From Acidimicrobiaceae bacterium (GTDB lineage Bacteria > Actinomycetota > Acidimicrobiia > Acidimicrobiales > Ilumatobacteraceae): DNA of 64,000 bases. The notes beneath the pieces were generated by a model. The model saw nothing but the letters and a program-made list of their open reading frames with translations, was not told the DNA's origin and did not search any database. Where the stretch lies: positions 19,239 through 83,238 of the forward strand of contig BGOG01000006.1 in assembly GCA_003569125.1 (NCBI GenBank). The letters are read 5' to 3'. The number at the start of each line of letters is the position of its first letter. The stretch's first letter is position 1. Positions 29,627 through 37,278 of this stretch are shown here, in pieces. Made by a program: the position numbers and the translations under genes.

Positions 29627-30421
29627 GTGAGCAGCCCATCGTTGGTCATAGTTGGCGGTGGCAATATGGGAGCCGCGTTGGCCCGCGGGTTGGTCGCCAA
29701 TAAGTTTTTGATCCCTCAAGAATTGGCGATTGTTGAAAGCAGTGCCGAGCGACAAGCAGTCTTGCAAAAAGATTTTCCGCAGGTGCAAATCTCCGAACAG
29801 ATGTTGAAATGTGATTCGGTAATCGTCGCGGTGAAACCGAACGATGTCTCTGAAATCTGCGCCAAACTCAAAAATTTCGACGTCAAGCAATTGCTTTCGA
29901 TTGCCGCCGGAGTAACCATTGCTTCAATTGAAACCGCCTGTGGAAAATCGATTTCGGTCGTGCGCGCGATGCCGAACACCCCTGCACTGATTGGTCAGGG
30001 CGCTTCGGCGATGGCGGCGAGTACGAACTGTTCAAGTGACCAGATTTCGTGGGCGAAAAAAATTCTGCTCAGTGTCGGCAAAGTTGTTGAAGTTGAAGAA
30101 AATCTTCTGGATGCCGTGACTGGTTTATCTGGAAGCGGCCCCGCATATATTTTTTTACTCGCAGAGGCGCTAATAAATGCCGGCGTGCAACAAGGGCTAT
30201 CTGCAGAAGTTGCCAATGATCTTGTTCGACAACTATTGGTCGGCTCGTCGGCCCTGCTGGCACAAAGCGCCGCAACTCCAGCCGAGTTACGAAAAAATGT
30301 TACTTCGCCTAATGGCACAACGGCCGCAGGCATCGCCACACTCGAGAGTCAGCATTTTGTCGAAACCATCTCAGCAGCGGTACACGCAGCAACCGCTCGA
30401 AGCAAAGAGCTTGGCAGATGA
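29627..30421 (+). CDS. proC: Pyrroline-5-carboxylate reductase
   Basis: The enzyme reduces pyrroline-5-carboxylate to proline with NAD(P)H. The dinucleotide site VIVGGGNMGAALARGL is at the N-terminus. VRAMPNTPALIGQGASAM and GLSGSGPAYIFLLAEAL follow, and the C-terminus has the helical substrate signature RKNVTSPNGTTAAGIATLE. At 264 residues it is full length. The start is GTG 29627. A TAGGCT hexamer at 29584-29589 could be a promoter, giving a leader of about 31 nt. The position after mshA and ybjN is common in actinobacteria. Confidence 0.94.
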   Translation: MSSPSLVIVGGGNMGAALARGLVANKFLIPQELAIVESSAERQAVLQKDFPQVQISEQMLKCDSVIVAVKPNDVSEICAKLKNFDVKQLLSIAAGVTIASIETACGKSISVVRAMPNTPALIGQGASAMAASTNCSSDQISWAKKILLSVGKVVEVEENLLDAVTGLSGSGPAYIFLLAEALINAGVQQGLSAEVANDLVRQLLVGSSALLAQSAATPAELRKNVTSPNGTTAAGIATLESQHFVETISAAVHAATARSKELGR

Positions 30422-30510
30422 ATTTGACTGAAACGAAAGGTTAAATATTTCTATCAAAATTTGTTTGATATCTGTTAATCGTGTCTAAAGTGAGAATAGA
30501 GATGTCGCAA

Positions 30511-30605
30511 GATCACCGGACGGGGTAACCCCCCAACTGGGAGTCGCGCTCGCAAGGGCTGCGCCGTTTGAGCCGGTGCCGTCGGGGGGTTGGCACCGGC
30601 TCTTA
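30511..30605 (+). promoter_or_regulatory. Structured leader with hairpin, pseudoknot and alternative pairing before the SAM hydrolase gene
   Basis: AGCCGGTGCC (30571-30580) pairs perfectly with 30592-30601 across an 11-nt loop. The loop bases GGGGGGTT (30584-30591) are exactly complementary to the upstream AACCCCCC (30527-30534), so an 8-bp loop-to-upstream pseudoknot can form. The upstream CACCGG (30514-30519) can instead pair with CCGGTG inside the hairpin's 5' arm (30573-30578), a typical two-state arrangement. A small GCGC stem (30546-30549 with 30561-30564) lies between. The hairpin is followed by CTTACGTTTTT, a poor U-run. It ends 26 nt before the start of the DUF62 gene. It does not match any riboswitch consensus I can recall. 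Confidence 0.5.
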
Positions 30606-30630
30606 CGTTTTTCAGTATCGTGAGACGCCA

Positions 30631-31509
30631 ATGACAAAAAAATATTCGACGATTTCGTTTCTATCCGATTATGGAACGCGCGATGAGTTTGTTGGCGTCG
30701 TCAAAAGTGTGATTTATGAAATCGCTCCGAGTTGTCGTGTGGTCGACCTGACACACGAAATCGAACCGTTTGATGTTCGTGCCGGTTCACTCGCGTTGGC
30801 GAGATGCGTTTCATACGTCGCGAGTGGTGTTGTGTTGGCGGTTGTTGATCCAGGAGTTGGGTCAAGTCGACGCGCAATCGCCGTTGAAGTTGCAGATGGT
30901 GAAGGAGTTTTCGTTGGGCCAGACAATGGTCTGTTGGCGATGGCGATCGCATTGGCTGGCGGTGCGGGGCGAGCCGTTTGCTTGACCAATAGTGATTACC
31001 ATCTTGACGCGCCGGGCGAAACGTTTGCTGGGCGAGATATTTTTGGCCCGGTTGCGGCGCATCTTTGCAACGGTGTCGATCTCAGTGAACTCGGAGAGTT
31101 GATTGACCCAGCTTTATTGCTGCCGGGTGTTGTGCCGTTGCCGCGAGAAGAAAACGGTTCATTGCATGGTGAAGTCACATGGGTGGACCGCTTCGGTAAT
31201 TGTCAGCTGAATATCGGGCCAGATGAAGTCACAGCTTTTGGCGAGGTCGTGCGCGTTGAAATCGGTTCTCTGCTGAGTGGTGCGAGTGCATCTCGTGAGC
31301 CGGTTGTGCGGGCATTAAAAATTGCGCGGAGTTATGACCAAATTGGAAGTGGAATCGGATTGGTAATCGACTCGTATGGGATGCTCTCGTTGTGCGTAGA
31401 TCGTGGTTCGGCTGCATCTGAACTGCAGATAGGGCAAGGAGATTTGATCGTTCTATCGGCCCGACCGATTCGCCCAGCCAAGACCCAGCCTCAGTCACTA
31501 CATCAGTAA
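30631..31509 (+). CDS. SAM hydroxide adenosyltransferase (DUF62 / SAM hydrolase)
   Basis: The family cleaves S-adenosylmethionine with water to adenosine and methionine; fluorinase and chlorinase are relatives. Landmarks are ISFLSDYGTRDEFVGV near the start, VVDPGVGSSRRAIAVE (catalytic Asp and Arg), VGPDNGLLAMA and GRDIFGPVAAHL with the catalytic His. The C-terminal half has TWVDRFGNCQLNI. At about 292 residues it lacks the fluorinase insert, as far as I can tell, so simple hydrolysis is expected. ATG 30631 is the family start. The leader at 30511-30605 may control it. The physiological role of these enzymes is poorly understood. Confidence 0.88.
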   Translation: MTKKYSTISFLSDYGTRDEFVGVVKSVIYEIAPSCRVVDLTHEIEPFDVRAGSLALARCVSYVASGVVLAVVDPGVGSSRRAIAVEVADGEGVFVGPDNGLLAMAIALAGGAGRAVCLTNSDYHLDAPGETFAGRDIFGPVAAHLCNGVDLSELGELIDPALLLPGVVPLPREENGSLHGEVTWVDRFGNCQLNIGPDEVTAFGEVVRVEIGSLLSGASASREPVVRALKIARSYDQIGSGIGLVIDSYGMLSLCVDRGSAASELQIGQGDLIVLSARPIRPAKTQPQSLHQ

Positions 31510-31539
31510 AAATTAGTCCGACTCGTTAATCTTGTTGTC

Positions 31540-31623
31540 ATGCGACCCTCAACAACTCTGACGATTGCTTTATTGCTCCTGGTTATTTTTGCCGCAGGCA
31601 TCGCCTCGCTGGTAATTCGCTAA
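31540..31623 (+). CDS. 27-residue single-helix membrane microprotein
   Basis: A short frame encodes MRPSTTLTIALLLLVIFAA followed by GIASLVIR. It has a charged N-terminus, one hydrophobic helix of about 18 residues and a terminal Arg. It lies 30 nt after the DUF62 stop and 6 nt before the end of the convergent membrane-protein gene. No function is known. The composition is typical of real small membrane proteins, but chance cannot be excluded without conservation data. Confidence 0.45.
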   Translation: MRPSTTLTIALLLLVIFAAGIASLVIR

Positions 31624-31629
31624 AAATCT

Positions 31630-32409
31630 CTAGCTATCACGAACGACCGAGTTATCTTTCGCACTTGTGCGAGCCGAATTACTGGCGACTAAGAATCCTG
31701 CAAATAAAATGCACAAGCCAATTAGTAATGTGACTGCAAACGCTCGATCTTTGCCGAGACGACCAGCAACCGATCCACTCGCCGAAAGCACAAGTGTGCC
31801 CGTTGCAACAAGAACATTGCCGAGCGCCAAACGTTTTGGTGATTTGACGATTCGCAGATTTTTTTGTGACATTGTCGGTGTTGCTTTTCGAATCACCCTG
31901 AAGGTCGACCAAAGGGCGCCAAAAATTATTATCAGTGCAGGGACACCAGAACCTACGGCGGCAAGAACTCGGGGAGTGACACCAAATAATTGGCGCGCCG
32001 AAGGAAATTCGCCGTCAATTATTTCTCGTTTTGCTGGTGCTATCAGCACGACACCGATAGAAAACGCGCTCAAACTCGTCAAACATTTACGAACACGGTC
32101 GCCTGTCTTCGTGCCGGTCAATAAATAAATTGTCCCTAATGCGAGCCATGCAACATTGAGTACTGCACCCGAAACGAAAAATATCTTGAAGATAAATAGC
32201 GTCCAGCCAGTTGTCTCGGCCCACCACAAAGCCAATGAGCCGATCGCGAAAAGAATCATCGCAATTGTCCAGGCCAAGTCGTGCGCCTGTCCGCGAATTT
32301 GCCAACGATCAAAGGTCAGCATCGCAAACGCGCAGGCGATCAGGGTTGCCGCGCCCGCAAGGGTTGCATTAGTTTGATTGGCGGACGCCGTAAAGACTTC
32401 GATAAGCAC
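31630..32409 (-). CDS. Multi-pass membrane protein of unknown function
   Basis: The protein has about 260 residues and seven probable membrane helices, including ATLIACAFAMLTF, WTIAMILFAIGSLALWW, FIFKIFFVSGAVLNVAWLALG, VLAAVGSGVPALIIIFGALW, VLVATGTLVLSASGSVAG and AVTLLIGLCILFAGFLV. No family motif is recognised. The start is uncertain: GTG 32409 or GTG 32448. It diverges from rex, so the Rex operator could influence both genes. Confidence 0.6.
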   Translation of the reverse strand: MLIEVFTASANQTNATLAGAATLIACAFAMLTFDRWQIRGQAHDLAWTIAMILFAIGSLALWWAETTGWTLFIFKIFFVSGAVLNVAWLALGTIYLLTGTKTGDRVRKCLTSLSAFSIGVVLIAPAKREIIDGEFPSARQLFGVTPRVLAAVGSGVPALIIIFGALWSTFRVIRKATPTMSQKNLRIVKSPKRLALGNVLVATGTLVLSASGSVAGRLGKDRAFAVTLLIGLCILFAGFLVASNSARTSAKDNSVVRDS

Positions 32410-32473
32410 TACCGAACGATAACTCTGGTGACAAAAGTCTTTACTCACAAAACGTCAAAAGACGCGCTTGACT

Positions 32474-32502
32474 TTGTGAATTAATGCACTAAGCCCTACC
32501 CT
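32474..32502 (+). promoter_or_regulatory. Candidate rex promoter with overlapping Rex operator
   Basis: TTGTGA (-35, 32474-32479), a 17-nt spacer and TACCCT (-10, 32497-32502) are followed by 7 nt and ATG 32510, so the message would be leaderless. An imperfect palindrome covers 32474-32491 (TTGTGAATT and AATGCACTA, seven of nine positions symmetric). Its left half matches the known Rex box TTGTGA. It overlaps the -35, which suits autorepression. Confidence 0.5.
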
Positions 32503-32509
32503 TGAGACC

Positions 32510-33202
32510 ATGACGCAACTTCAAAGACGAAAAATCCCAGACGCAGCAATTGCTCGTTTGCCAATCTATTTGCAGATTCTTAACAACCTCGCGGCAACTA
32601 ATGTGCTTCGTTTTTCTAGTGATGAACTTGCTGCCCTCGCCGGCGTTAACGCGGCCAAGGTGCGAAAAGATCTTTCGTACCTCGGAAGTTACGGAACTCG
32701 TGGCGTTGGATACGAAGTTACATATCTGACTCACCAAATTAAACGTGAACTGGGTTTGATGCGCGAATGGAATGTCGTGGTTGTCGGTGCCGGAAACTTG
32801 GGCTGTGCTCTCGCCAAGTTCGATGGTTTTTTATCTCGCGGATTCCCCGTCGTCGCGATCGTCGACAACGATCCAAAAAAAATTGGTCGAACAACTAGTT
32901 CTCTGACCGTTGGTGATGTCAATGATCTTAAAAATATTGTTCGAGATGAGAAAATAAGTATTGGTGTGATCACCACTTCTTCGTCTGCTTCACAGGCCGC
33001 AGCCGATTCATTGATAGATGCAGGCATCAAATCGATTTTGAACTTTGCTCCGGTTGTGTTGTCTACGCCGAGCAGTGTGTCCGTGCGCAATGTTGACCTT
33101 GGGGTTGAGTTGCAGATCTTGAGTTACTTCGAGCAGATGAGGATTGAAACAGGCGGTAAATCTGAAGGTGCGCCACAACTCAACACCGCTGGTGCTCGCT
33201 GA
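32510..33202 (+). CDS. rex: Redox-sensing transcriptional repressor Rex
   Basis: This 230-residue protein has an N-terminal winged helix (IPDAAIARLPIYLQIL, then SSDELAALAGVNAAKVRKDLSYLG, seen in part), the linker GSYGTRGVGYEV, and a Rossmann domain with VVVVGAGNLGCALAKFDGF that binds NADH or NAD. The C-terminal helix FAPVVLSTPSSVSVRNVDLG swaps in the dimer. Rex releases DNA when NADH is high and controls respiratory genes such as nuo, cyd and ndh in related bacteria. In many actinobacteria hemA follows rex; here it is replaced by a hypothetical gene. Confidence 0.95.
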   Translation: MTQLQRRKIPDAAIARLPIYLQILNNLAATNVLRFSSDELAALAGVNAAKVRKDLSYLGSYGTRGVGYEVTYLTHQIKRELGLMREWNVVVVGAGNLGCALAKFDGFLSRGFPVVAIVDNDPKKIGRTTSSLTVGDVNDLKNIVRDEKISIGVITTSSSASQAAADSLIDAGIKSILNFAPVVLSTPSSVSVRNVDLGVELQILSYFEQMRIETGGKSEGAPQLNTAGAR

Positions 33203-33240
33203 CTTTTAGCTGTTCGGCTCATTCTTAGTATTATTAAGTC

Positions 33241-33867
33241 GTGCGCCAGCTCTTTAATTCGCGACTTTGGCTCGCGTTTGGTTTGCTTACACTCTCAGGG
33301 TTTTTCTTGATCCTGGTCTCTTGTAACGACTGCTTTGGTCGCGGATCAGACGTCGCGGTTATTCAAGATTCGGTCGAAAAAAATATTGAACTTGTCGCGG
33401 TTATTTCGACGTTTTCAACGACTGACGGATTACCGATTGAGAGTGGTCGCACGGTTGTAGATTCGGCCGTAAGTCTGGACGATGGTCGAAACATATTTAT
33501 AGCGTCGGGAACACCCGGCGAATTCGATTGCTCTGAGCCTTCAAAACGCTCGTCGTGCGTGATGTTGGCAAATATGTTTGGTGATTCGGTGATGTGGTTC
33601 GCAATCGTCAACGCAAATGGCACGACACCGACCCGGGTTCTTGAGTTACCGAGTCTTGTCGACATGCTCGATAACGGCGACCGAGGAGTTCTAGCAAACG
33701 GGTGGATTGTTCGATTGGCATCACCAACAATCAAGACTTGCCGCAACGACAGTGGCGCCAGCATGATCAGCCTGCGCGAATTTATCAATGTTTATTCACC
33801 AGACAAAAGCATTTCAAAGATGAATCTGATCACGGATGAAGTCAACGAAGTAGTCTGCGCGTTATGA
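33241..33867 (+). CDS. Hypothetical membrane-anchored extracytoplasmic protein
   Basis: This 208-residue protein has an N-terminal hydrophobic segment (LWLAFGLLTLSGFFLILVSC) ending in a cysteine, so it could be a signal anchor or a lipoprotein; the LVSC context resembles a lipobox. The rest contains several cysteines (CNDC, FDCSEPSKRSSC, TCRNDS) that may form disulfides. I recognise no domain. GTG 33241 lies 6 nt after TATTAT (33229-33234), which fits a leaderless start. It overlaps the next gene by 4 nt and so belongs to the glycan-like cluster to 36710. Confidence 0.6.
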   Translation: MRQLFNSRLWLAFGLLTLSGFFLILVSCNDCFGRGSDVAVIQDSVEKNIELVAVISTFSTTDGLPIESGRTVVDSAVSLDDGRNIFIASGTPGEFDCSEPSKRSSCVMLANMFGDSVMWFAIVNANGTTPTRVLELPSLVDMLDNGDRGVLANGWIVRLASPTIKTCRNDSGASMISLREFINVYSPDKSISKMNLITDEVNEVVCAL

Positions 33868-35096
33868 AATTACCTATTTCGCGGGGTCGTATTTCGCATA
33901 CTTTGTTCGAAGATGTTGTTTGGCTCTTTCGCTCATTTTTTTCAAAAATCAATGATTCGCGGACCATTGATCGTTTTGAAAAGACTTTCGCCGCATATGT
34001 CGGCCGAAAATATTGCATCGTGTTTCCGTTTGCGCGAACCGGAATTCATGCAGTTTTGAAGAATCTTGATTTACCCCCAGGATCTGTCGTATTGATGCCG
34101 CCGATTACGATAAAACCGATTTTGGACGTGGTGCTGGATCTGAAGTTGGTGCCAGTGTTTGTTGATATTGATCCATCAACAGTTTGTTTTTCAGAGAAAG
34201 CACTGACTGATGCTTTGAAGTCAAGTCCACGCGTTGCAATTTTGACGTATCTGTTCGGGGTCGTCCCAGATGTCGAGGCTCTTTGCAAGACACTGCGAAA
34301 TGCCGGCGTATTCATAATTGAAGATTTCTCGCAGTGTTTGAACGGCAAATTTCGAAGCGACAAAATTGGGTCATTTGGTGACGTGAGTGTTTACAGCGCA
34401 TCTTCGGTAAAAACTCTCGATACTTATGGTGGTGGTTTTGTTTTTACCGATGATCCAGAAATGGCAAGCAGTCTCGGTAGTGAGCAGCGCAAACTTGCAA
34501 AACCTTCGCGATCTCGGCTGATCAAGAAAGTTCAAACTGATCTAATTCGAAACTTCGCATCTCAGCCCTTAATTTTTGCGGTCTTAACTTTTCCCATACT
34601 TCGCTTTCTGACCTGGCGAGGCGGTTCAAAACTCACCAAATTTACTGGTGATCGCGATCAGCAGCCGTTGACGAGTCTTCCTTCCGAGTGGTTCGAGTCG
34701 TACACGTCGATTCAAGCCAAGGTGGGGTTGCAGCAAATCAAGCAGATGGAAGAAAAAGATACGAAGAGAAAATCTGCAATAAATCAGATCAACAGTTCGC
34801 ATAATTTCAAAGATCGACCAATAGGTGCAGACGGCGGAGAAAATGTTTTCTGGCAATACATCGTTTACGCAGACGACTTTCCCGAGTTTCAAAAACAATT
34901 AACTTCTCGCGGGGTCGACTGTGCAACCACGAGTTTGGTCAAGATCAGCGGTCTAGAGAGTTATCCGTATCTCGGGGTGACCCCAAATGCCGACCGTCTT
35001 TATTCGAACGGCGTTTATTTGCCTTGTTATCACCAGTTGACTAAATCTCAAATAGCGCGAATTTCAAATGCGTTGTCTGAACTTGAACCGAAGTAA
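33864..35096 (+). CDS. DegT/DnrJ/EryC1-type sugar aminotransferase
   Basis: This 410-residue PLP enzyme belongs to the family that aminates nucleotide-linked keto-sugars for surface glycans or antibiotics. It has FPFARTGIHAVLKNL near residue 50, the Asp in IIEDFSQCLNGKF, and the lysine that binds PLP in YSASSVKTLDTYGGGF. The family form is usually SF-x4-K-x4-GGG, so the lysine and glycines are conserved although the start of the motif differs. The C-terminal half is typical. It overlaps the preceding gene by ATGA and is followed 9 nt later by the oxidoreductase gene. Confidence 0.82.
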   Translation: MKLPISRGRISHTLFEDVVWLFRSFFSKINDSRTIDRFEKTFAAYVGRKYCIVFPFARTGIHAVLKNLDLPPGSVVLMPPITIKPILDVVLDLKLVPVFVDIDPSTVCFSEKALTDALKSSPRVAILTYLFGVVPDVEALCKTLRNAGVFIIEDFSQCLNGKFRSDKIGSFGDVSVYSASSVKTLDTYGGGFVFTDDPEMASSLGSEQRKLAKPSRSRLIKKVQTDLIRNFASQPLIFAVLTFPILRFLTWRGGSKLTKFTGDRDQQPLTSLPSEWFESYTSIQAKVGLQQIKQMEEKDTKRKSAINQINSSHNFKDRPIGADGGENVFWQYIVYADDFPEFQKQLTSRGVDCATTSLVKISGLESYPYLGVTPNADRLYSNGVYLPCYHQLTKSQIARISNALSELEPK

Positions 35097-35105
35097 CTTC
35101 AGCCA

Positions 35106-36710
35106 ATGAGAGTCGTCGTAGTCGGCTCTGGCCTTTCGGCCGTGGGTGCGTTAAAAGCAATTATCAAAACAGGCGTCAAACCCGTTGTCATTGATGTCGG
35201 GCGTCAACTCGACGCTGAGCGTCAGAAAATTAAATTGCGCCTCGCATCGGTTTCACCAAATAATTGGTCTGATGATGATGTGAAGAGTCTGGCCAGCAAC
35301 TTCACTTCAAAATCAGCGTCGGCTATTCCAAAAAAATTGGTTTTAGGATCCGATTATTTTTACTCAAGTGATAACTCGGGTTCAGTACAACCTGACAGTT
35401 TCTCGCAATCTTCGCCAACGTATTCTTTGGCGCTGGGTGGTTTTAGTGCCGGATGGGGAGCAGCCTTTTTGCCACCCGCCGAATCAGATATCAGAGATTG
35501 GCCCATATCTCACGACGAAATTCTCGAACATATGCGTGAATGCGTGAAAAATATTTCATGCTCCGAACCGGTTGATGCTCTCTCTGAATTTTTTCCGCCT
35601 TTGAAAAATAATTCGAATGATGTTTTAAGTCTGTCAAAAGGGCAAGGAAAACTGCTGCGAACTTTGCGTGGTGCTGCACGATCCAGTTCGGTTGCGCCAG
35701 AAGTCTTTGGGCAAGCAAGAATAATGACGCGTAGCAAAAATATCGGAGATCTCAAAGGCTGCAATTACTGCGGGCACTGCAGCGCTGGTTGCGTCTACGA
35801 CGCAATTTACAAAGCGGATATAGAAATCGCTCAGATGAGACTTGGGCAGCAGATCGACTATTTGAATGGTTGGAATGTTGTGACTGTGGTTGAATCAGGC
35901 GGAACCGTGAATATTTCGATGATTGATGTATCTAGTGGAGAGAAAAAAATAATCGAAGCCGATCGATTGTTCTTGGCGGCAGGTGCGGTGAATAGCACGC
36001 GAATCTTATTGCAGTCTCAAGAGATGTCTGGTTTCGAGGCGACAATCAAACAGACTGGTGGATTTCTTCAACCGTTTGTTTCCGCGGTTCATTATCCCGT
36101 TGCGTGGCCCAATCAAAATACTCAGAGCAACGTGTTTTTAGAATTCAAAGAGCCTCGATTATCTGATAGTTGGGTGCATGTGCAGATATCGCAGCCGAAT
36201 GAACTCGCTATGGCAAAACTGGGGTTGAATCATTCGACGGTGAATTCAGTGCGTGGAAAATTGGCAAAGTATGTCAGTGGCAACTTGGTGGTCGCAATTG
36301 TCAACACGCATTCGGATCACGGTTCAAAATATGTTGTGCGAGTCAGGGATAATTTTGTCAATGGTGTCGCACAACTTGAGTCAAAACAGATCTTGCACCC
36401 CGATCAAAAACATGTCGTCAGAGTTTTGAACTCAAGACTTAAGAAAATTTTTCGAAGAAAAGGGGCAGTTGCCCTTGGTTTTGCCCGTCAAGAAAGTTTT
36501 GCATCTGTTGGGTATCACTTTGGTTCATCGTTCCCGATGTCTACTAATCCGAAACTTCCGACAGACACGGATCAACTTGGCCGACCATTTGGTTGGAAAC
36601 ATGTGCATATAGTCGATACAAGTGTTCTGCCTTCGATCCCTGGCACATCAATCGGATTGCTGGCAATGGCAAACGCCAACCGAATCGCTACTAGTGCATT
36701 AATTAACTAG
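35106..36710 (+). CDS. FAD-dependent GMC-type oxidoreductase with four-cysteine motif
   Basis: This 534-residue protein has an N-terminal FAD site (VVVGSGLSAVGALKAI) and the GMC C-terminus (VHIVDTSVLPSIPGTSIGLLAMANANRIA, seen in part) with a preceding catalytic-His region (YHFGSSFPM). Near residue 218 is CNYCGHCSAGC, a C-x2-C-x2-C-x3-C motif that could hold an iron-sulfur cluster or metal; related GMC enzymes also carry it. The family oxidises alcohols and sugars. Placed after a sugar aminotransferase, it may oxidise a sugar or polyol for a surface glycan. The substrate is unknown. Confidence 0.8.
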   Translation: MRVVVVGSGLSAVGALKAIIKTGVKPVVIDVGRQLDAERQKIKLRLASVSPNNWSDDDVKSLASNFTSKSASAIPKKLVLGSDYFYSSDNSGSVQPDSFSQSSPTYSLALGGFSAGWGAAFLPPAESDIRDWPISHDEILEHMRECVKNISCSEPVDALSEFFPPLKNNSNDVLSLSKGQGKLLRTLRGAARSSSVAPEVFGQARIMTRSKNIGDLKGCNYCGHCSAGCVYDAIYKADIEIAQMRLGQQIDYLNGWNVVTVVESGGTVNISMIDVSSGEKKIIEADRLFLAAGAVNSTRILLQSQEMSGFEATIKQTGGFLQPFVSAVHYPVAWPNQNTQSNVFLEFKEPRLSDSWVHVQISQPNELAMAKLGLNHSTVNSVRGKLAKYVSGNLVVAIVNTHSDHGSKYVVRVRDNFVNGVAQLESKQILHPDQKHVVRVLNSRLKKIFRRKGAVALGFARQESFASVGYHFGSSFPMSTNPKLPTDTDQLGRPFGWKHVHIVDTSVLPSIPGTSIGLLAMANANRIATSALIN

Positions 36711-36715
36711 CGGTT

Positions 36716-37252
36716 CTAGTTTTTGTTGTAACGCGGCTTTATAGAGCGTGCTGGTACACCACCGACAACGGTATTTCCAGGCACATCTTTTGTGACCACC
36801 GAACCAGCGGCAATAACTGCGCCAGCACCGATAGTTACTCCGTAACGAATTGTTGAGTTGCCACCGATGTAGGCACCTCGGCCCACGCGAATTGTTGCCG
36901 CGATATCGGGTAATTCTGGTGTTGATGGATCTTGTCCCGCCCCGAAGAAAGTGATATTCGGACCAAGCACAGTGTCATCTTCGAGAATTATAAAAGCATC
37001 TCTAAATTGACGCGATGGATAGAGCTCGCACCCGCGGTTGATCGAGACGTTGTTGCCAATTTTGATTTTTGATGGATATCTGAAATAGCACTTGTAGTCG
37101 ATCATCACATTTTTACCAAACTCTTTGAACACAAGTTTGAAAATCAAAGTTCGCAAAAATGGAGGCGAAATTTCAAGCAGGGGCAAGACGAGAGTCTGAA
37201 GAAAAGAAAAGTAACTGAAAAGTAAATTCGAAGTGCGACTGTTGGTACTCAC
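36716..37252 (-). CDS. Left-handed beta-helix acyltransferase (WbbJ-like)
   Basis: This 178-residue protein has hexapeptide repeats (IKIGNNVSINRGCEL, ILEDDTVLGPNITF, IRVGRGAYIGGNSTI, VTIGAGAVIAAGSVVTKDVPGN, seen in part) and the usual end VVGGVPARSIKPRY. The catalytic histidine common in acetyltransferases is not obvious, because the usual site reads FFGAGQDPS. Family members O-acetylate sugars in capsule or lipid-linked glycans. It starts at GTG 37252 and is convergent with the oxidoreductase gene, with 5 nt between their ends. Confidence 0.8.
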   Translation of the reverse strand: MSTNSRTSNLLFSYFSFLQTLVLPLLEISPPFLRTLIFKLVFKEFGKNVMIDYKCYFRYPSKIKIGNNVSINRGCELYPSRQFRDAFIILEDDTVLGPNITFFGAGQDPSTPELPDIAATIRVGRGAYIGGNSTIRYGVTIGAGAVIAAGSVVTKDVPGNTVVGGVPARSIKPRYNKN

Positions 37253-37278
37253 ACTGCGACTTTACAACAGATAGCGAG

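Noticed and set aside
30511..30605. Resemblance of the DUF62 leader to known actinobacterial RNA motifs (6C RNA, SAM-IV or SAH riboswitch)
   Set aside because: 6C RNA needs two hairpins each with six cytosines in the loop; only one C6 run is present per strand. I could not align the conserved SAM-IV or SAH core as I remember it. I therefore report it only as an unnamed structured leader.
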